From positions 2,356,001 through 2,420,000 of the forward strand of contig NC_081333.1 in the NCBI RefSeq assembly GCF_022539665.2: a DNA stretch of 64,000 nt, read 5' to 3'. Below are positions 49,834 to 61,500 of the stretch, piece by piece (the first letter of the stretch is position 1; each line of letters begins with the position of its first letter). The notes beneath the pieces are model-generated. The model had not been told where the DNA came from. It saw only the letters and a program-made list of their open reading frames with translations, and did not search any database. The position numbers were made by a program, and so were the translations under genes. This DNA comes from Daphnia carinata. Lineage: Eukaryota; Arthropoda; Branchiopoda; Diplostraca; Daphniidae.

Positions 49834-50079
49834 TTACGTATGAATTCTCCTCACTTGTACCATAAAATACATTTGCAGCAACATATTGACGAATGCAAAA
49901 AATGGGAAGTTAAGCAGTTGTGCAGTCTTTTCAAGGCCAACATAATTTGAGCTAGCACATGGATAGTCACTTAGAGAATTAGAGATTAATGCAAAAAACA
50001 CAGAATGCAAAATGTACGCATTAATCATGCTGGAGCTAGTTTCGACCGGACGTTCCGGTTTTTTGGCGGCTAAAGGCAT
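49834..50079 (-). CDS. Possible small membrane-protein exon, unknown family
   Basis: An 81-codon frame whose ATG at 50079 is the first Met after an in-frame TGA. It starts MPLAAKKPERPVETSSS. Two hydrophobic stretches follow: around AYILHSVFFALIS, and FPFFAFVNMLLQMYFMV. The end near GTACAA|GTGAGG (49847) is a good splice donor, so the last residues of the open frame may be intronic. A matching acceptor (ATTTACAG) lies near 49571. It leads into a frame that gives either a Thr/Ser-rich tail or, from a downstream AG, a Pro/Arg-rich one (PKRRPPPYTSY). I recognise no family. It may be a two-exon small membrane protein upstream of, and divergent from, POMT2, or noncoding sequence. Confidence 0.3.
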   Translation of the reverse strand: MPLAAKKPERPVETSSSMINAYILHSVFFALISNSLSDYPCASSNYVGLEKTAQLLNFPFFAFVNMLLQMYFMVQVRRIHT

Positions 50080-50825
50080 CTCGCTTGAAAATGCCTGAGG
50101 ATGTCACTCGGTTGGCATCGATTGGTGCTGCCACCTATGAAAATTGAATCCTTTGGGAGTCAATAAACTTATTGTTCAAGAAAGTAGAAACAAAACAAAA
50201 GTAAAATGATAAGTACAGAATGAGAGATTTACCTAGAAAAACACAAAAATCATTATTTACCTTCGGTCCACCAAGTGATGAAATACAAAATGTTGAATAC
50301 AAATTTTTTATTTGTCTTATGTAATCGTTTATTTGGGCATCGTAATAATAAAAAAATTCTTTAACCGTAATAATGACTCAATTTTTAATTAAAATTCGTA
50401 AATTATAACATTTACGAAAAAATTTGGACGCTTTATTTACATTTGACATTGTGATTTGTGAAGCTGTCGTCTGGCTGACATGAGACTGCAGCCGAGTCTT
50501 AAGTGATGGAAAACATGCCTGCGTGTACTAAAATGGACTGTGATTAACGTGTTTTCCTGAGCAGAAAGTGAGAGCAAATTCCGAAATATTATCAAAAATG
50601 TTAGCTAAGAATATCGACAAAGTCACCCTCAACTAGCTAACACTCCATGCTGACCTCCAGCGAGTGATCGCCGAAGGCGAGTTACCTGTTATAGTTTGAA
50701 TACCGCCAACTCAGCGGCTTATTCTTCAGTACGCGTTTGACGTTGTTTCAGGTGGGTTTTCAGCTAAGTCACTCTTAGCCACAGTATTTTATTGCATCCT
50801 CCACTTGCTTATTAGCTGGAGGAAA

Positions 50826-53800
50826 ATGGGTGACACTGAAGTTAAAAACAGAAAAGTGAATCGCAACAAAAACAAAAATGAAAAAAACAAAGAAATTCCA
50901 AATCCAGCTGTAGATCCAAGAGATGAGGTAAAGGAATGCATATTATTGTGTTATTTACTTAATGAAAGATTTATTTATTGCAATAACATAGTATAATAGT
51001 TGTAAACATAGCAAATGCATTTGTGGTTTCACCATGAACAGCTTCGTGTTCATACTCCGAGTATTGACATGTGTTATGCTGAGTTAACTTTTTGAATTCA
51101 AGACATGGAATGTTATTTCAAAGTTCCCATGCATAACATGTGAGGTAGACTGTAACAAATTTCTGATGTGGAACTTGAATGTACATTAAAACATTTCACT
51201 GCACACAGGGGGTGAATTTGCTTCCTTTACTTCCTGTGTCGTTTTTCATGCGGGTTAGTTTTTGAGTTATCGCTAAGGCAAAAGGGGGATCTTTCTGCTT
51301 CATCTATTTCACGTGTATTTGACGACGTGTACCTACGTGGTTTTGCCATAGATGGCTTTTGCCGTAAGGTGGCTGAACCCTCGTCCTTGGCATGTTGTTT
51401 TCCATCCAGGTAGTTCTCCCATCCCCCTCCAATTCCTATTGCTGCGTAATGCAAAGAAAGAACCAGCCCCTGCATGTCTGCACGTCTCTGAAAGGAAAAG
51501 CATACATTGGCCTTGAAACAACTAAGCTTGTTTTATTTGACACATCTTTTTTTGTTTTATTCTTTTATTTTTCCTGGGACGCACACACGAATAATATTTG
51601 AAATATTCGTCCCAGGTGTCACATTCATACAACTTAATGCCAGCTGCTCTCCTAATCTGCCTTTATTTAATTATTATTTGTACATAAACAGGGCGATGGC
51701 GAATCTACTCCTGAAGCTTTGCCGGAAGAATTAACAGAGGAGCCTATCCTTAAAAAGTCTGTATCTCCAAAGAAGTCTGAGAAAAAACAACGAAATGCTG
51801 GCAAAGTGGGGACTGCAACAGCCGGTCAATCTTTGGCCGATCTGCCCACTCTGTCAGTCACTTGTCACTTTAATTTATTACCAATGATGCTTTTTGTTGT
51901 CGCGTTGGCTACGAGATTCTATGCTCTGGACCAACCCAACAGCATCGTTTTTGACGAGTTGCACTACGGACGTTATGCTGGCCTTTACCAGAAACAGACT
52001 TTCTTCTTTGACTCGCATCCCCCGTTGGGCAAACAACTCTTAGCCCTTGCCGGCTACCTGGGAGGATTTCAAGGTTTGTATAATTTTCATCTCACACAAG
52101 CTTTCTTTCCTCATGATCAAAAACTCTTATTATCATAGTTCAATTGAGAACTGATCCAATACTTTTCATTTTTTTTTTCAATTCGAAATAGACACGTAAT
52201 AACCAACCGGAAGGGATTCAAAGTCCAAAAAAAAGTACTTGACTAGACACGTAGTTCAACTACCTGAAAGAAATAATGTTCAAGGTTTCTAGTAATAGTA
52301 AAAAGCCCCCGAGTAAGATGACTGACGTAAATTATATTTTATTATTACCTTTTTCTTACTCGAGGCCCCGTAGACGAGGTCACACATTTTAATTTTCTAA
52401 TACGTTCGTACTGTTGTTTATTGTGCCCGCTAGCCATAGTAAACAGTGTTCGAAAGAAAGATCTTACCCCAAAATCAAGAAATTCTCAAAAGTATAATAA
52501 GACTGTCGGAGAATGATTGATAGTATCTTGATGACTAAAAAAATGCTATAAAATCACGTTGACAGTTTTATACGTTTCGTTATAATAATAAAAAAAAAGT
52601 ATTTCTTTCGTACAGGTGATTTTAAATTTGATAAAATTGGCTCACCCTACAACTCGAGCGTACCGGTTTTTGCTATGCGGGCCGTCCCTGCTTTGACGGG
52701 CAGCATGCTTATTCCGCTCGTCTACATGATTATGCTTCAACTCAACTATTCGCAATGGACAGCAGCATTGGCAGGATTTCTATTTCTATTTGGTGTGAAC
52801 ATAATTATTAATCAAACTGTGATTTGAGCTTTTTTCGATGCTTACTTGTTGCACTGTTGAATATTTTTCAGACAATGCCCTGCTGACGCAGTCACACTAC
52901 ATGCTAATGGAACCAATCATTCTTTTTTTCGCCATGAGTGGAGTACTTTGCGTGCTGAAATTTCGTGCTCTTGAGCGCAGTGGCAACGCCCAAGCCCATT
53001 CTTATTCTTTACGTTGGTGGGGTTGGCTCCTTTCTGGTGCCATCTTTTTGACTTGTGCCCTATGGTAAAACTCGCGAACAAACATTGAAATGTTGATGGC
53101 GTGATATTTAAACAACCTTTTTTTCTATTTGATTTTCTTTTCTTTTTTGCCAATAGTGTCAAGTACGTCGGAGTGTACTCTTACCTACTGGGATTAGCGC
53201 TTGTTGGCCATGACTTTTGGGAAAAAGTATTAGGGAACTTGTCGCTGACGAAGAAGCAAGTGTTTGGCCACGCCGTTGCACGATTCTTTGCCTTCTTCTT
53301 CGTTCCACTTATGGTCTACATCGGCATTTTCTACGTTCATCTAAGCACACTTATCAATGCTGGACCTCACGACTCGGCAATGTCTTCAGCTTTCCAAGCT
53401 AGCTTGGAGGTATGCAATTTCTTTCTGCTTCCGTTGTTGGATTTGTTTCTATTATTTTCGTCTTAGGGAGGACTCAGCTCTATCGTTCGTGGACAGCCTT
53501 TGGAAGTCGTTCATGGCTCGCAGGTGACTTTGCGACACGCTCACGGCTCACCCTGCTGGCTACACAGTCATGCGGCCAACTATCCTGTCAAGTATGCTGA
53601 CAAGCGTGGTTCCTCCCACCAACAGCAAGTTACATGTTATGTTGCAAAAGATATCAACAACTGGTGGATAGTCAAGCGACCAAACAGGTTTTGATTTAGA
53701 TTGCGATGAGACCGTGTGATATGTTTCGCAGCTGACGGGCCTTTCTTTTATTTTAAGGACTGATCTTGCTGTTGCCGCTCCATTAGACAGAATTTCACAC

Positions 53801-55328
53801 GGCGAAGAAGTCCAACTCGTTCACGGTATCACTGGCCGCAATTTGAACTCGCATAATGTGGCTGCACCTTCTTCTCCCACCAAACAGGTATTGGGATGTC
53901 CTTGAAGGCTTCGATTTAGTTTGCAAAAATGCACGATGATTCTATAACGCCTGAAGCTCAAAAAAGAACTCTTAAACCTCGGTGCTAACCGTTCTTGTTA
54001 TGCAGGAAGTAAGTTGTTACGTGGATCACAACGTGTCAATGCCGGCTCAGGATGTCTGGCGAGTTGAAATTACCAACCGTGAGGAGGTTGGCGACGTCTG
54101 GCATGCTTTGGAATCCATGGTAACCACATTTTTTTTTCTCAATTTCTGCTTTTTCAAATTTCTGTGATATAATGTGGTCTTCATCTTTTTGTTAGGTTCG
54201 ATTGATTCATGTGAACACAAGTGTAGCACTTGCCTTCTCTGGTAGACTGCTACCGGATTGGGGGCACAATCAGCATGAAATTGTCGGTGACGTCATGGTC
54301 AATCAACCCAATACCATTTTCAATGTCGAAGAGCATCGTTACACGCGCAGTAAGTGAATAGTAGTCTTTGATTAAATTTATGAATCGTTGATTAAGATTT
54401 CGTGTTCATCATTCGCAGACGAAGACGAGAAAGATCGTCAACTGGAACTAATGACCACCGACTTTATCCCCCTGGAACCCGTTCAAATGGGATTCTGGGA
54501 AAAGTTTTTGGAACTTCAGATTCGAATGTTGTTCATCTCTAACGAGAATGTACAAAATCACATGTATACATCTAGCCCGTGGGAATGGCTCATCTTGACG
54601 AGAGGCATCGCTTACTGGGTGTCGCCAGAATCCAACGTAATAAAATTCATTTACGACCTTTTTGAATATGTTGATCCCAATATTCTTTATTCGTTCTCGT
54701 AGGCTCAAATTCACTTGTTGGGTAATATCTTTATCTGGTATTCGGCAACTATCGCCCTTGCAGCTTATTGCAGTCTACTCGTCTTCTATCTTTTGAGGCA
54801 ACGTAGACAGTGCTTTGATATCCATGAAGGTAAACAATTTCGATGACATTCGGTAAAACAGAGGTAAAACAAAGCTATCTTGATATTACAGAGGCTTGGA
54901 ACCAATTCCGCACTACTGGGGAGGTGCTTCTCCTTGGCTACGTGTTCCATTTCTTGCCTTACTTTTTCGTGGATCACACGCTCTTCCTCCATCATTACTT
55001 ACCGGCACTAGCCTTCAAGCTCCTTTTGAATGCAGCTCTCGTCGAACATCTGTATTATCTCACCAGGTTAGCTAACTCATGATGCCTGTTTGTTTCACAA
55101 AAATATGTGACCATGTATTTTTATTTTCTTCCAAAAAAAAGGCTTATATTTGCCAAACAGTTCTTCAACTGGATGTGTGTCCTCCTCGTCCTGACGTGGA
55201 TGAGTGGCATTTTAATGGTCTTCAACAAATTTCTTCCGTTATGTTACGGCCTAGGACCTATGAACGCTACCCAAATTCTGGATCTGAAATTGAGAGAAAC
55301 CTGGGACTTTATTGTGCACAAGCCTTAA
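50826..55328 (+). CDS. POMT2: Protein O-mannosyl-transferase 2
   Basis: POMT2 (Drosophila twisted) acts with POMT1 in the ER membrane. It moves mannose from dolichyl-phosphate mannose to Ser/Thr of proteins such as dystroglycan. Thirteen exons give 810 aa with every phase consistent: 50826-50927, 51692-52073, 52616-52792, 52872-53064, 53157-53409, 53467-53687, 53758-53887, 54006-54119, 54196-54349, 54419-54636, 54703-54829, 54892-55066 and 55142-55328. After a Lys-rich cytosolic N-terminus the PMT core begins near residue 85. It carries the catalytic Asp-Glu in VFDELHYG and [11 protein letters not shown], closer to POMT2 than POMT1. Three MIR repeats follow at about 370-575 ([31 protein letters not shown]). 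The C-terminal multi-pass region ends IVHKP. Human POMT2 is 750 aa. The extra length is mostly N-terminal. The last acceptor has eight A between the pyrimidine tract and AG. Confidence 0.93.
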
Positions 55329-55915
55329 CAAAACTGTTAAACTTTCATTTTTTAAAGATTTAATCCTAAGAAGGATATACGGTTTTTAATTGAACCATGT
55401 GCAATGCAGTATGTTTTGGGTGTATGTTTTTTTTTTCGCCCGCAACAAAAGGTGTCCGTTTTAATTATGAGTGCCAAGTTGGCCTTCTGCTAAGGTTTCA
55501 TAAAGCACTTTCGGCAATTGAATACATCTCTTTTCTAAAATTTAAATCGCATTGTTTTAAAGCTTAACAACGCATTTCATTGGTTCATTGCTAGCTGGAT
55601 GCTTGCTATAAATGGACTCACGATAAATTGAGTGTCATTCCCCTAAGTTAAAGGAAACCAGACAAATTAGCTAACCCCTGACAGGAGAAACCGCTGTAAC
55701 TCGTTTGTATGTCGTTTGAATTTTTAATCTGCATACTGCCTTAGTCAACAACAGGTGGCACGATAAGCAACATTTTTTCTAGCAGTCGATGTTTGGATGA
55801 AGATAGCTGCCGGTGTCTTGTCTCGATCTCGTTGACGTTTCTAAAATATTTTAGCTGACGTAGACAGAAGTTAGCTTAATATTTTTTGCTAGAATTTTAA
55901 GCTGTAATTGCTATC

Positions 55916-56622
55916 ATGTCTAGTAGACCAACCAAGCCGGGTAGAAGTGAAGGGGCCGATTTTGAAAGGGTAGGTTATTCTTTTTAATAAATTATGTACT
56001 TTATAAACCAAAGTGTTCTACATGATGTGGTTGCATACTATTCCTAAAATTACAGGAACAGTTACTGGACGCTGTGTCTAATGACAGCGACGAAGATTTT
56101 GTGTTACGGTAAGATTTCTGTGAAATAATTTAAGGTTATTGCCACTTGTATCATTATAAATCTGCTTGCAGTAACAAAGTTGGGGAAAGTTCATCAGATA
56201 ACAAACTACGAGAGTAAGTTAGATACATGAGTGAAATGTATATTTTCTTGTTAAATTGCATTTTGTCTTTATCCAGTGTTAAATCTCAGGTGGAAGAAGT
56301 CACCAATGTTATGAAAGAAAATGTGCATAAATTGTTTGCCAGAGGAGACCAGTTAGATGATCTTAATGAGAGGTCTGAAAACCTAAGGAGTGCTTCCGAT
56401 GAATTTCATTCTGCCTCATCAAGGTAAATTTACCTTAAAACAGTTTTACTCTTTAAAGTTGCTTATTATTCCCCTTACACCTCAAACACTTTCAGATTAC
56501 GTAAAACTATGTGGTGGAAAGAAATGAGAACTCGACTCGCCCTAGGATCACTGTGCATCCTGGTTGTGCTGGTTATGATAAGTATGCCACAACTTAAACT
56601 CCAAAACAGTGTAATGAAATAA
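55916..56622 (+). CDS. VAMP4: VAMP4-like R-SNARE
   Basis: An R-SNARE of trans-Golgi/endosome membranes. It pairs with Q-SNAREs to drive vesicle fusion. Five exons: 55916-55969, 56056-56108, 56172-56213, 56277-56423 and 56496-56622. They give 140 aa, against 141 in human VAMP4. The N-terminus has a VAMP4-type leader: EQLLDAVSNDSDEDFVLR aligns with the human LL-plus-acidic stretch that serves as a sorting signal. The SNARE coiled coil runs from about residue 50 to 110. Its zero-layer Arg lies in KLFARGDQLDDL. Then come a juxtamembrane MWW motif, a single TM segment (LGSLCILVVLVMIS) and a short lumenal tail. VAMP4 is preferred over other VAMPs because of the acidic dileucine leader and RKTMWW. 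The gene starts 588 bp after the POMT2 stop on the same strand and is convergent with the CUB/LDLa gene. Confidence 0.9.
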
Positions 56623-58548
56623 ATACCAGCAATTTTTTTATGTAGTATGGCTAGCAGTCAAGTACCATTGATTCAAGAACAAGAAGACTACATGATAAAA
56701 AGCATATAAAATTTATCGGATTAGGCCAGACATTTCTATTTTTCTTGTCGTGTTTAAAAGATTCGTCAGCAGTATTACCACGTTCATGAGACCAATTCAG
56801 GGGTGTTGAAGGTCGTGCAAGATAGTCAGCTGAATGAATGATAGTTTAACGTTCATAATATTACTAAACCATTTATCGTTTTGTCAAACCAAGTGAGATT
56901 CATGTTTATTCGGAAAAAATTAAATTACGCGATTAAGGATTGAACACTTCCCATTGTATTTCACCTTTCATGAAGTATAAAATGATGAATACAGAACTGA
57001 TGGTATTCCATCCATGTCCGTGCATGTAACGTTCTATCCCCATACCACCGCATTCGCTCGTTCTGTTTGTTTTTTTTTGTTTCAATTGATAAATGTCGTG
57101 GTCGTTCAGTGTTGGGTATTTCGGTTCATTTAATATTTCCTACTGCGAAAAACACGACTGAATCTGGTATATCATCACATACATAGTTTTATGTACACAA
57201 TTGGAAATAAAAAATTTAAATAACAATCTGACGTTGATTATGTTTCCAAAAAAAAAGGAGAAACTCAAGAACATTATCTTGTAATCATTTCAGCTGTGGA
57301 TGAGCAAAGAACGGGTTTACGGAAACAAAAATTTTACTTGTAAATAATCGATAACAAACGTAAAGAGGTTGGGCTTTGGGTGAAAGAAGGCATGAAGCAT
57401 GCATTGGGGATGCTCAGACCACACCCCAGATTGGAATTGTGTCCCGTGGACCATATACAATGTGAACACACATCACGTCCAACTGATTCCCGTCGGGGAA
57501 TGAACGGCATTTTTCGGCAGTAATTATCTGTTACACAATTTCTTGTACTCGCCCCTTGTACACGAACGTTCATAAAAACTCCGGGTTTTCGCATGTGGAT
57601 GTGATGATGAATCTATCAATTGTCGAAAACGGGGACTGATTTTTTCTTGTCCACTTGATGGTTACACGGTCATCATTGTGTTTGATTTCGTAGCCAATAA
57701 ATAGATCTCTCGTTTGATACTGGAATGTCTTGACAAAAATTTACACAGCGTTATTTCAATTGTTTTGAATGGGAGGGGATACAATAAAAAACTACACAAT
57801 GCGTGAAAGAAAATTGTTCGACACGGATCATTTTTGAGATCGCGTAACATTTCGAAAAAACATATCACCCGCGCCTAGTGGAATCACCCGAATCAAAACA
57901 ATAACTGAACAACGTTAACGTGAGAGATCATTTGGGAATCAAAATGAACAAGTTTTTGGCTCTTTATTTTTATTTTTTGGCTTTTTCTTTTGGTTATTTT
58001 CTGATATTTTAAACTATCGTCGTAACGTGACTTTTGATAATCTGTTCAAAACTGTTTCGACACGAGGAGAAATGAAACGAATTCGACTAGTCGACGCAGA
58101 TGTAGGCTTTGGATATGAGAGACAATGAATATATGAAATGAAAACAGAAAGAAACATGACATCAAATGAGCTACCAAGTGATGGAAGACATATCGGTCAC
58201 GCCGTCAATCATCACTTTGCAGTTGTTGTTTTTTTTTTAATCATAAAAATTGATCAAAAAAGAGAAGAGATCGGAAGAGTTGAAATCTCAGGACTGAGAG
58301 AACAATGAACATCCTCGGCCATAAAAAAGAGTTTACACGTACACACAGTCACACAGCCAACAGTTTTGAGATTTTTGTCTTTTTTTTTATACACGGCCTT
58401 CCAAAAAGAAAAAACAACAAAGAAAATTTAATTAATAAATATTGAAAAAAAAGGATAGACAATAATACAATCAGACGCTTGTAACCCAATCGTCGACGCA
58501 CAGGGTTTCGGTAGCCCAGTGTGGCGTGTCCGGTTGGGTGATCGGATG
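56623..58548. other. 3' regions of convergent genes
   Basis: Lies between the VAMP4-like stop and the stop of the minus-strand CUB/LDLa gene. Probably contains both 3' UTRs: AATAAA at about 57206 on the plus strand, and AATAAA-type hexamers on the minus strand near 57963. No additional gene is seen. Confidence 0.45.
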
Positions 58549-61500
58549 TCAGGATCCTGGGCCGGCTTTCTCGTAGTGTCGGGTAAGGCTGACGGTAACC
58601 GAACTGAATTTGGCCTTCTTGTTCTCTTTTGGGCGTGGCTTGTACGGCCGTCCATTAGCAGTGTACCGTCGCGAATGATAATAGCGACGCACAAGAAAGG
58701 CGGCCACGAGGCCGGTTGTCAGTGACAGTAAAATGACGACCAGTCCAACGTAGAGCGGCCAGAAAACGAGCCGGATGCATTGCTGTTCATCCGATCCATC
58801 AGGACAATCTTCTCGATCATCGCACCAAAGATCGGAGCTCAAACAAGCCCCCAAAGCTGGACACCCTGTGCGGCAGACCATTTGACTAGCATTCCCATGA
58901 GCAGACTGACGGGCAGCGAAAGACAGCGACTTGCTGCCGACATCCTTGTAGACGGAGAGCCAAGTGACGATGAGCGGAGTTTCATCAGCGATGGGGATTC
59001 CCTGTAATGAAGCGACGACTAAGAGCCCATCGGACATCCAATTACGTTCTGCCCATCCGGCCGAGTAGAGATTGAGCGGCTGCTGGAACGCCTTGTCGGA
59101 ACTACTTAGCAAACTATTGCCGGCCATCAGGCAAACCTCGCGGTACAATTGAGTTTTCCCCTCGGTGATGGAGTAGATGAACAGCCGATTATTAGTCAGA
59201 CACTCTTCCGCGTTGTTGGTGATGGCCGCCTGGCCAGCCGGGAAGACGAGGATGGTGTAGCCGCCGCGCGGCGCCTGTATGTGCCACGGGATGCTGTGCC
59301 GGACGCAGCGATCGCGGGGATCAATGCGGAGGGTCCCGCGTTTGCCCGACTGCTGATGCGTGTCCCAGCAGAGCGGATCGATGCCGCCCGAGAAGGAATA
59401 TTCGGCCACGAAGTAGAAGTGATCGTCGTCCTGGGCCCAGTTCATGTCGCGGACCTCGAAAATCAGTTCCAGGGAAGAGGCGGCGCTCTGGAGGACGACC
59501 GGATTGTTGCCGGACAAGGAGCGGCACGTGTGGTAGGAGCGTCGACGGACCCGGCCACCCCAGAAGACCTCGTCCACGCTAAGGCACGCCTGGCAGCCGC
59601 TCTGATTGAAGCGGGCGCAGCCCGTCGAGTGGAACGGGTTGATCGTCAGATGAGTGTGTTCACCTTTGCCGGCCTGTTTGGTTTAAAAAAAATAATTATC
59701 ATTATTACGATTGTTAAACGTCATGTCTTTGAAGCACGTTCAATTGTTTATAATTAAATTGTCCCGCTGTAAGAAACGTTACGTCTCGTTTAGGTATGTG
59801 CGTAACGAATCAAAGGGGGGGGGTTCTAACATGTACGTCATTTTCAAAAGAGCCGATGACATCGAACAGATTGAAGCCTTTCAAATGTTGATTATCCAAA
59901 TTTTGAATATTGATCTGGATGGAAAATTTTGTTTCTGCTAAATTCACTGGAGCTCGAATATAAATTGGTTGCGTCACCGGAGGCTGAAATTTTTACGCCC
60001 TCCGCTCGTGCACAGAAAACTTTCCCTTCAATGATTGATGTAGATATCTCATTGACCTTTATCCGTGCGAGACACTAATTGGTCCCTAAAATCAATACAG
60101 TTCCCGCACTCCCCCTCTCTGCTGGCTTCGTCTATTTCCGCCCTCCCTCGGCCACCCCACCTACTCCCCACCGTTGTCATCTAGAATATGTAAATTCATA
60201 CCTGAAAGCGATAGAGGCAGCGTAGGTGGCGGCTGCCTCCACGTCCGTACAGCAACGGATTGCGTGGGGAAGAAATGCTGCCATTTCCTTTGGCGCTTTC
60301 CAGCAGCTGGAAGCAATCGGGAGTCATCAACTGCGACGCTAAAAGCTGGTCGTCGTCATCTCCGGGCGTCGTCGACGTCGCTTCCGGCCATTCGGCTGGC
60401 GAGACGTCTTTGCCAACGAGCGGCTGCTTCGATGTGAACCGGTCGACTGTAATGAACTCGTAGCGGATGACGAAACTCCACGGATGGATGGCCGTTCCGG
60501 TGGCCAAGTCTTGCCGGATGGTGAAGCGAGGACTTCGCGACAGGTAACTCTCGCCATCTTGCCAGCGGCAAGGTTTATAAGCTGTCGATGCATTGGCATG
60601 GACCAGCGCGTGTGGGCAAATGCGCGGCTGGATGTCAGCTCCGCACTGGCGGAACACTAATTCCTGTCCGTCTGTCAGCGTCAGGCAGTCGCCATCTTCG
60701 CTGCCTTCGAGTCGGTACGAGAGGAAGGTCATCCACACTCTTTGGTCTTCCCGCCCGGTGAACTCGTAGGCGCAAGTCGTGTTGGGCGCCAGAGTCACAT
60801 CCGGACTGCGGATGATGCCCTGCCGCTGACTCCGCCGGCTGTTGGATCCCGAACTGGCGACGGCCAGCCGGCATTCCGGGTGGTAATGGCGCACCTGGCT
60901 GATGGGAGCGAAACGGACCCTGGCCGTCAATCGGAATCCCGGGCTGGCGCCGATCGGCGCCGGATTGAAAGGAGCGTCGTGCGGTTGACTGCGGAAGACG
61001 ACGAGGAGCTCTCCACCGGCGCCGGTGATGTGCGGCATATTGCCCGTGCCGCAGAGACGGGCCAAGAGCGGCGACTCGATTGTGGCTCCGTTGTAGATGG
61101 AGACGGTGTCGTCGACGTGCGGTCGGCAATCACGACCGCTCATCATCTTACGCTCCTTTTCACCGGCGTCTGAAGTGCGCACGGAGAAGGACTGGCCCGG
61201 CTCCGTTTGGACCAGCGATAGAAGGATCGTCTGGTTCTTGGGCGACCACGCTTGCCGGATGTAGTAGTAGCAAGTCACATTTCTGTACAAAGAGAAAACA
61301 AAAATAGTTTGCATATTTTGAATGTTTGCGCTTCTTTGCATTGGCATTTGCAATTGTCTCATTCCAATGAAAAGAAAGAAAAAAACCCAGAAAACTATAA
61401 GGGTTTTTTTTTCTATACCTAAAGGGAGCAAATAATTAAATAAATAATAATATCATTCCATCTGATTTTGTTTGTTTTTTTATTTCGGAAAGAGGTCCGG

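Noticed and set aside
58780-61307. Long plus-strand open frames opposite the CUB/LDLa exons
   Set aside because: They are antisense shadows of GC-rich coding exons. The minus strand carries CUB and LDLa domains and matching splice phases.
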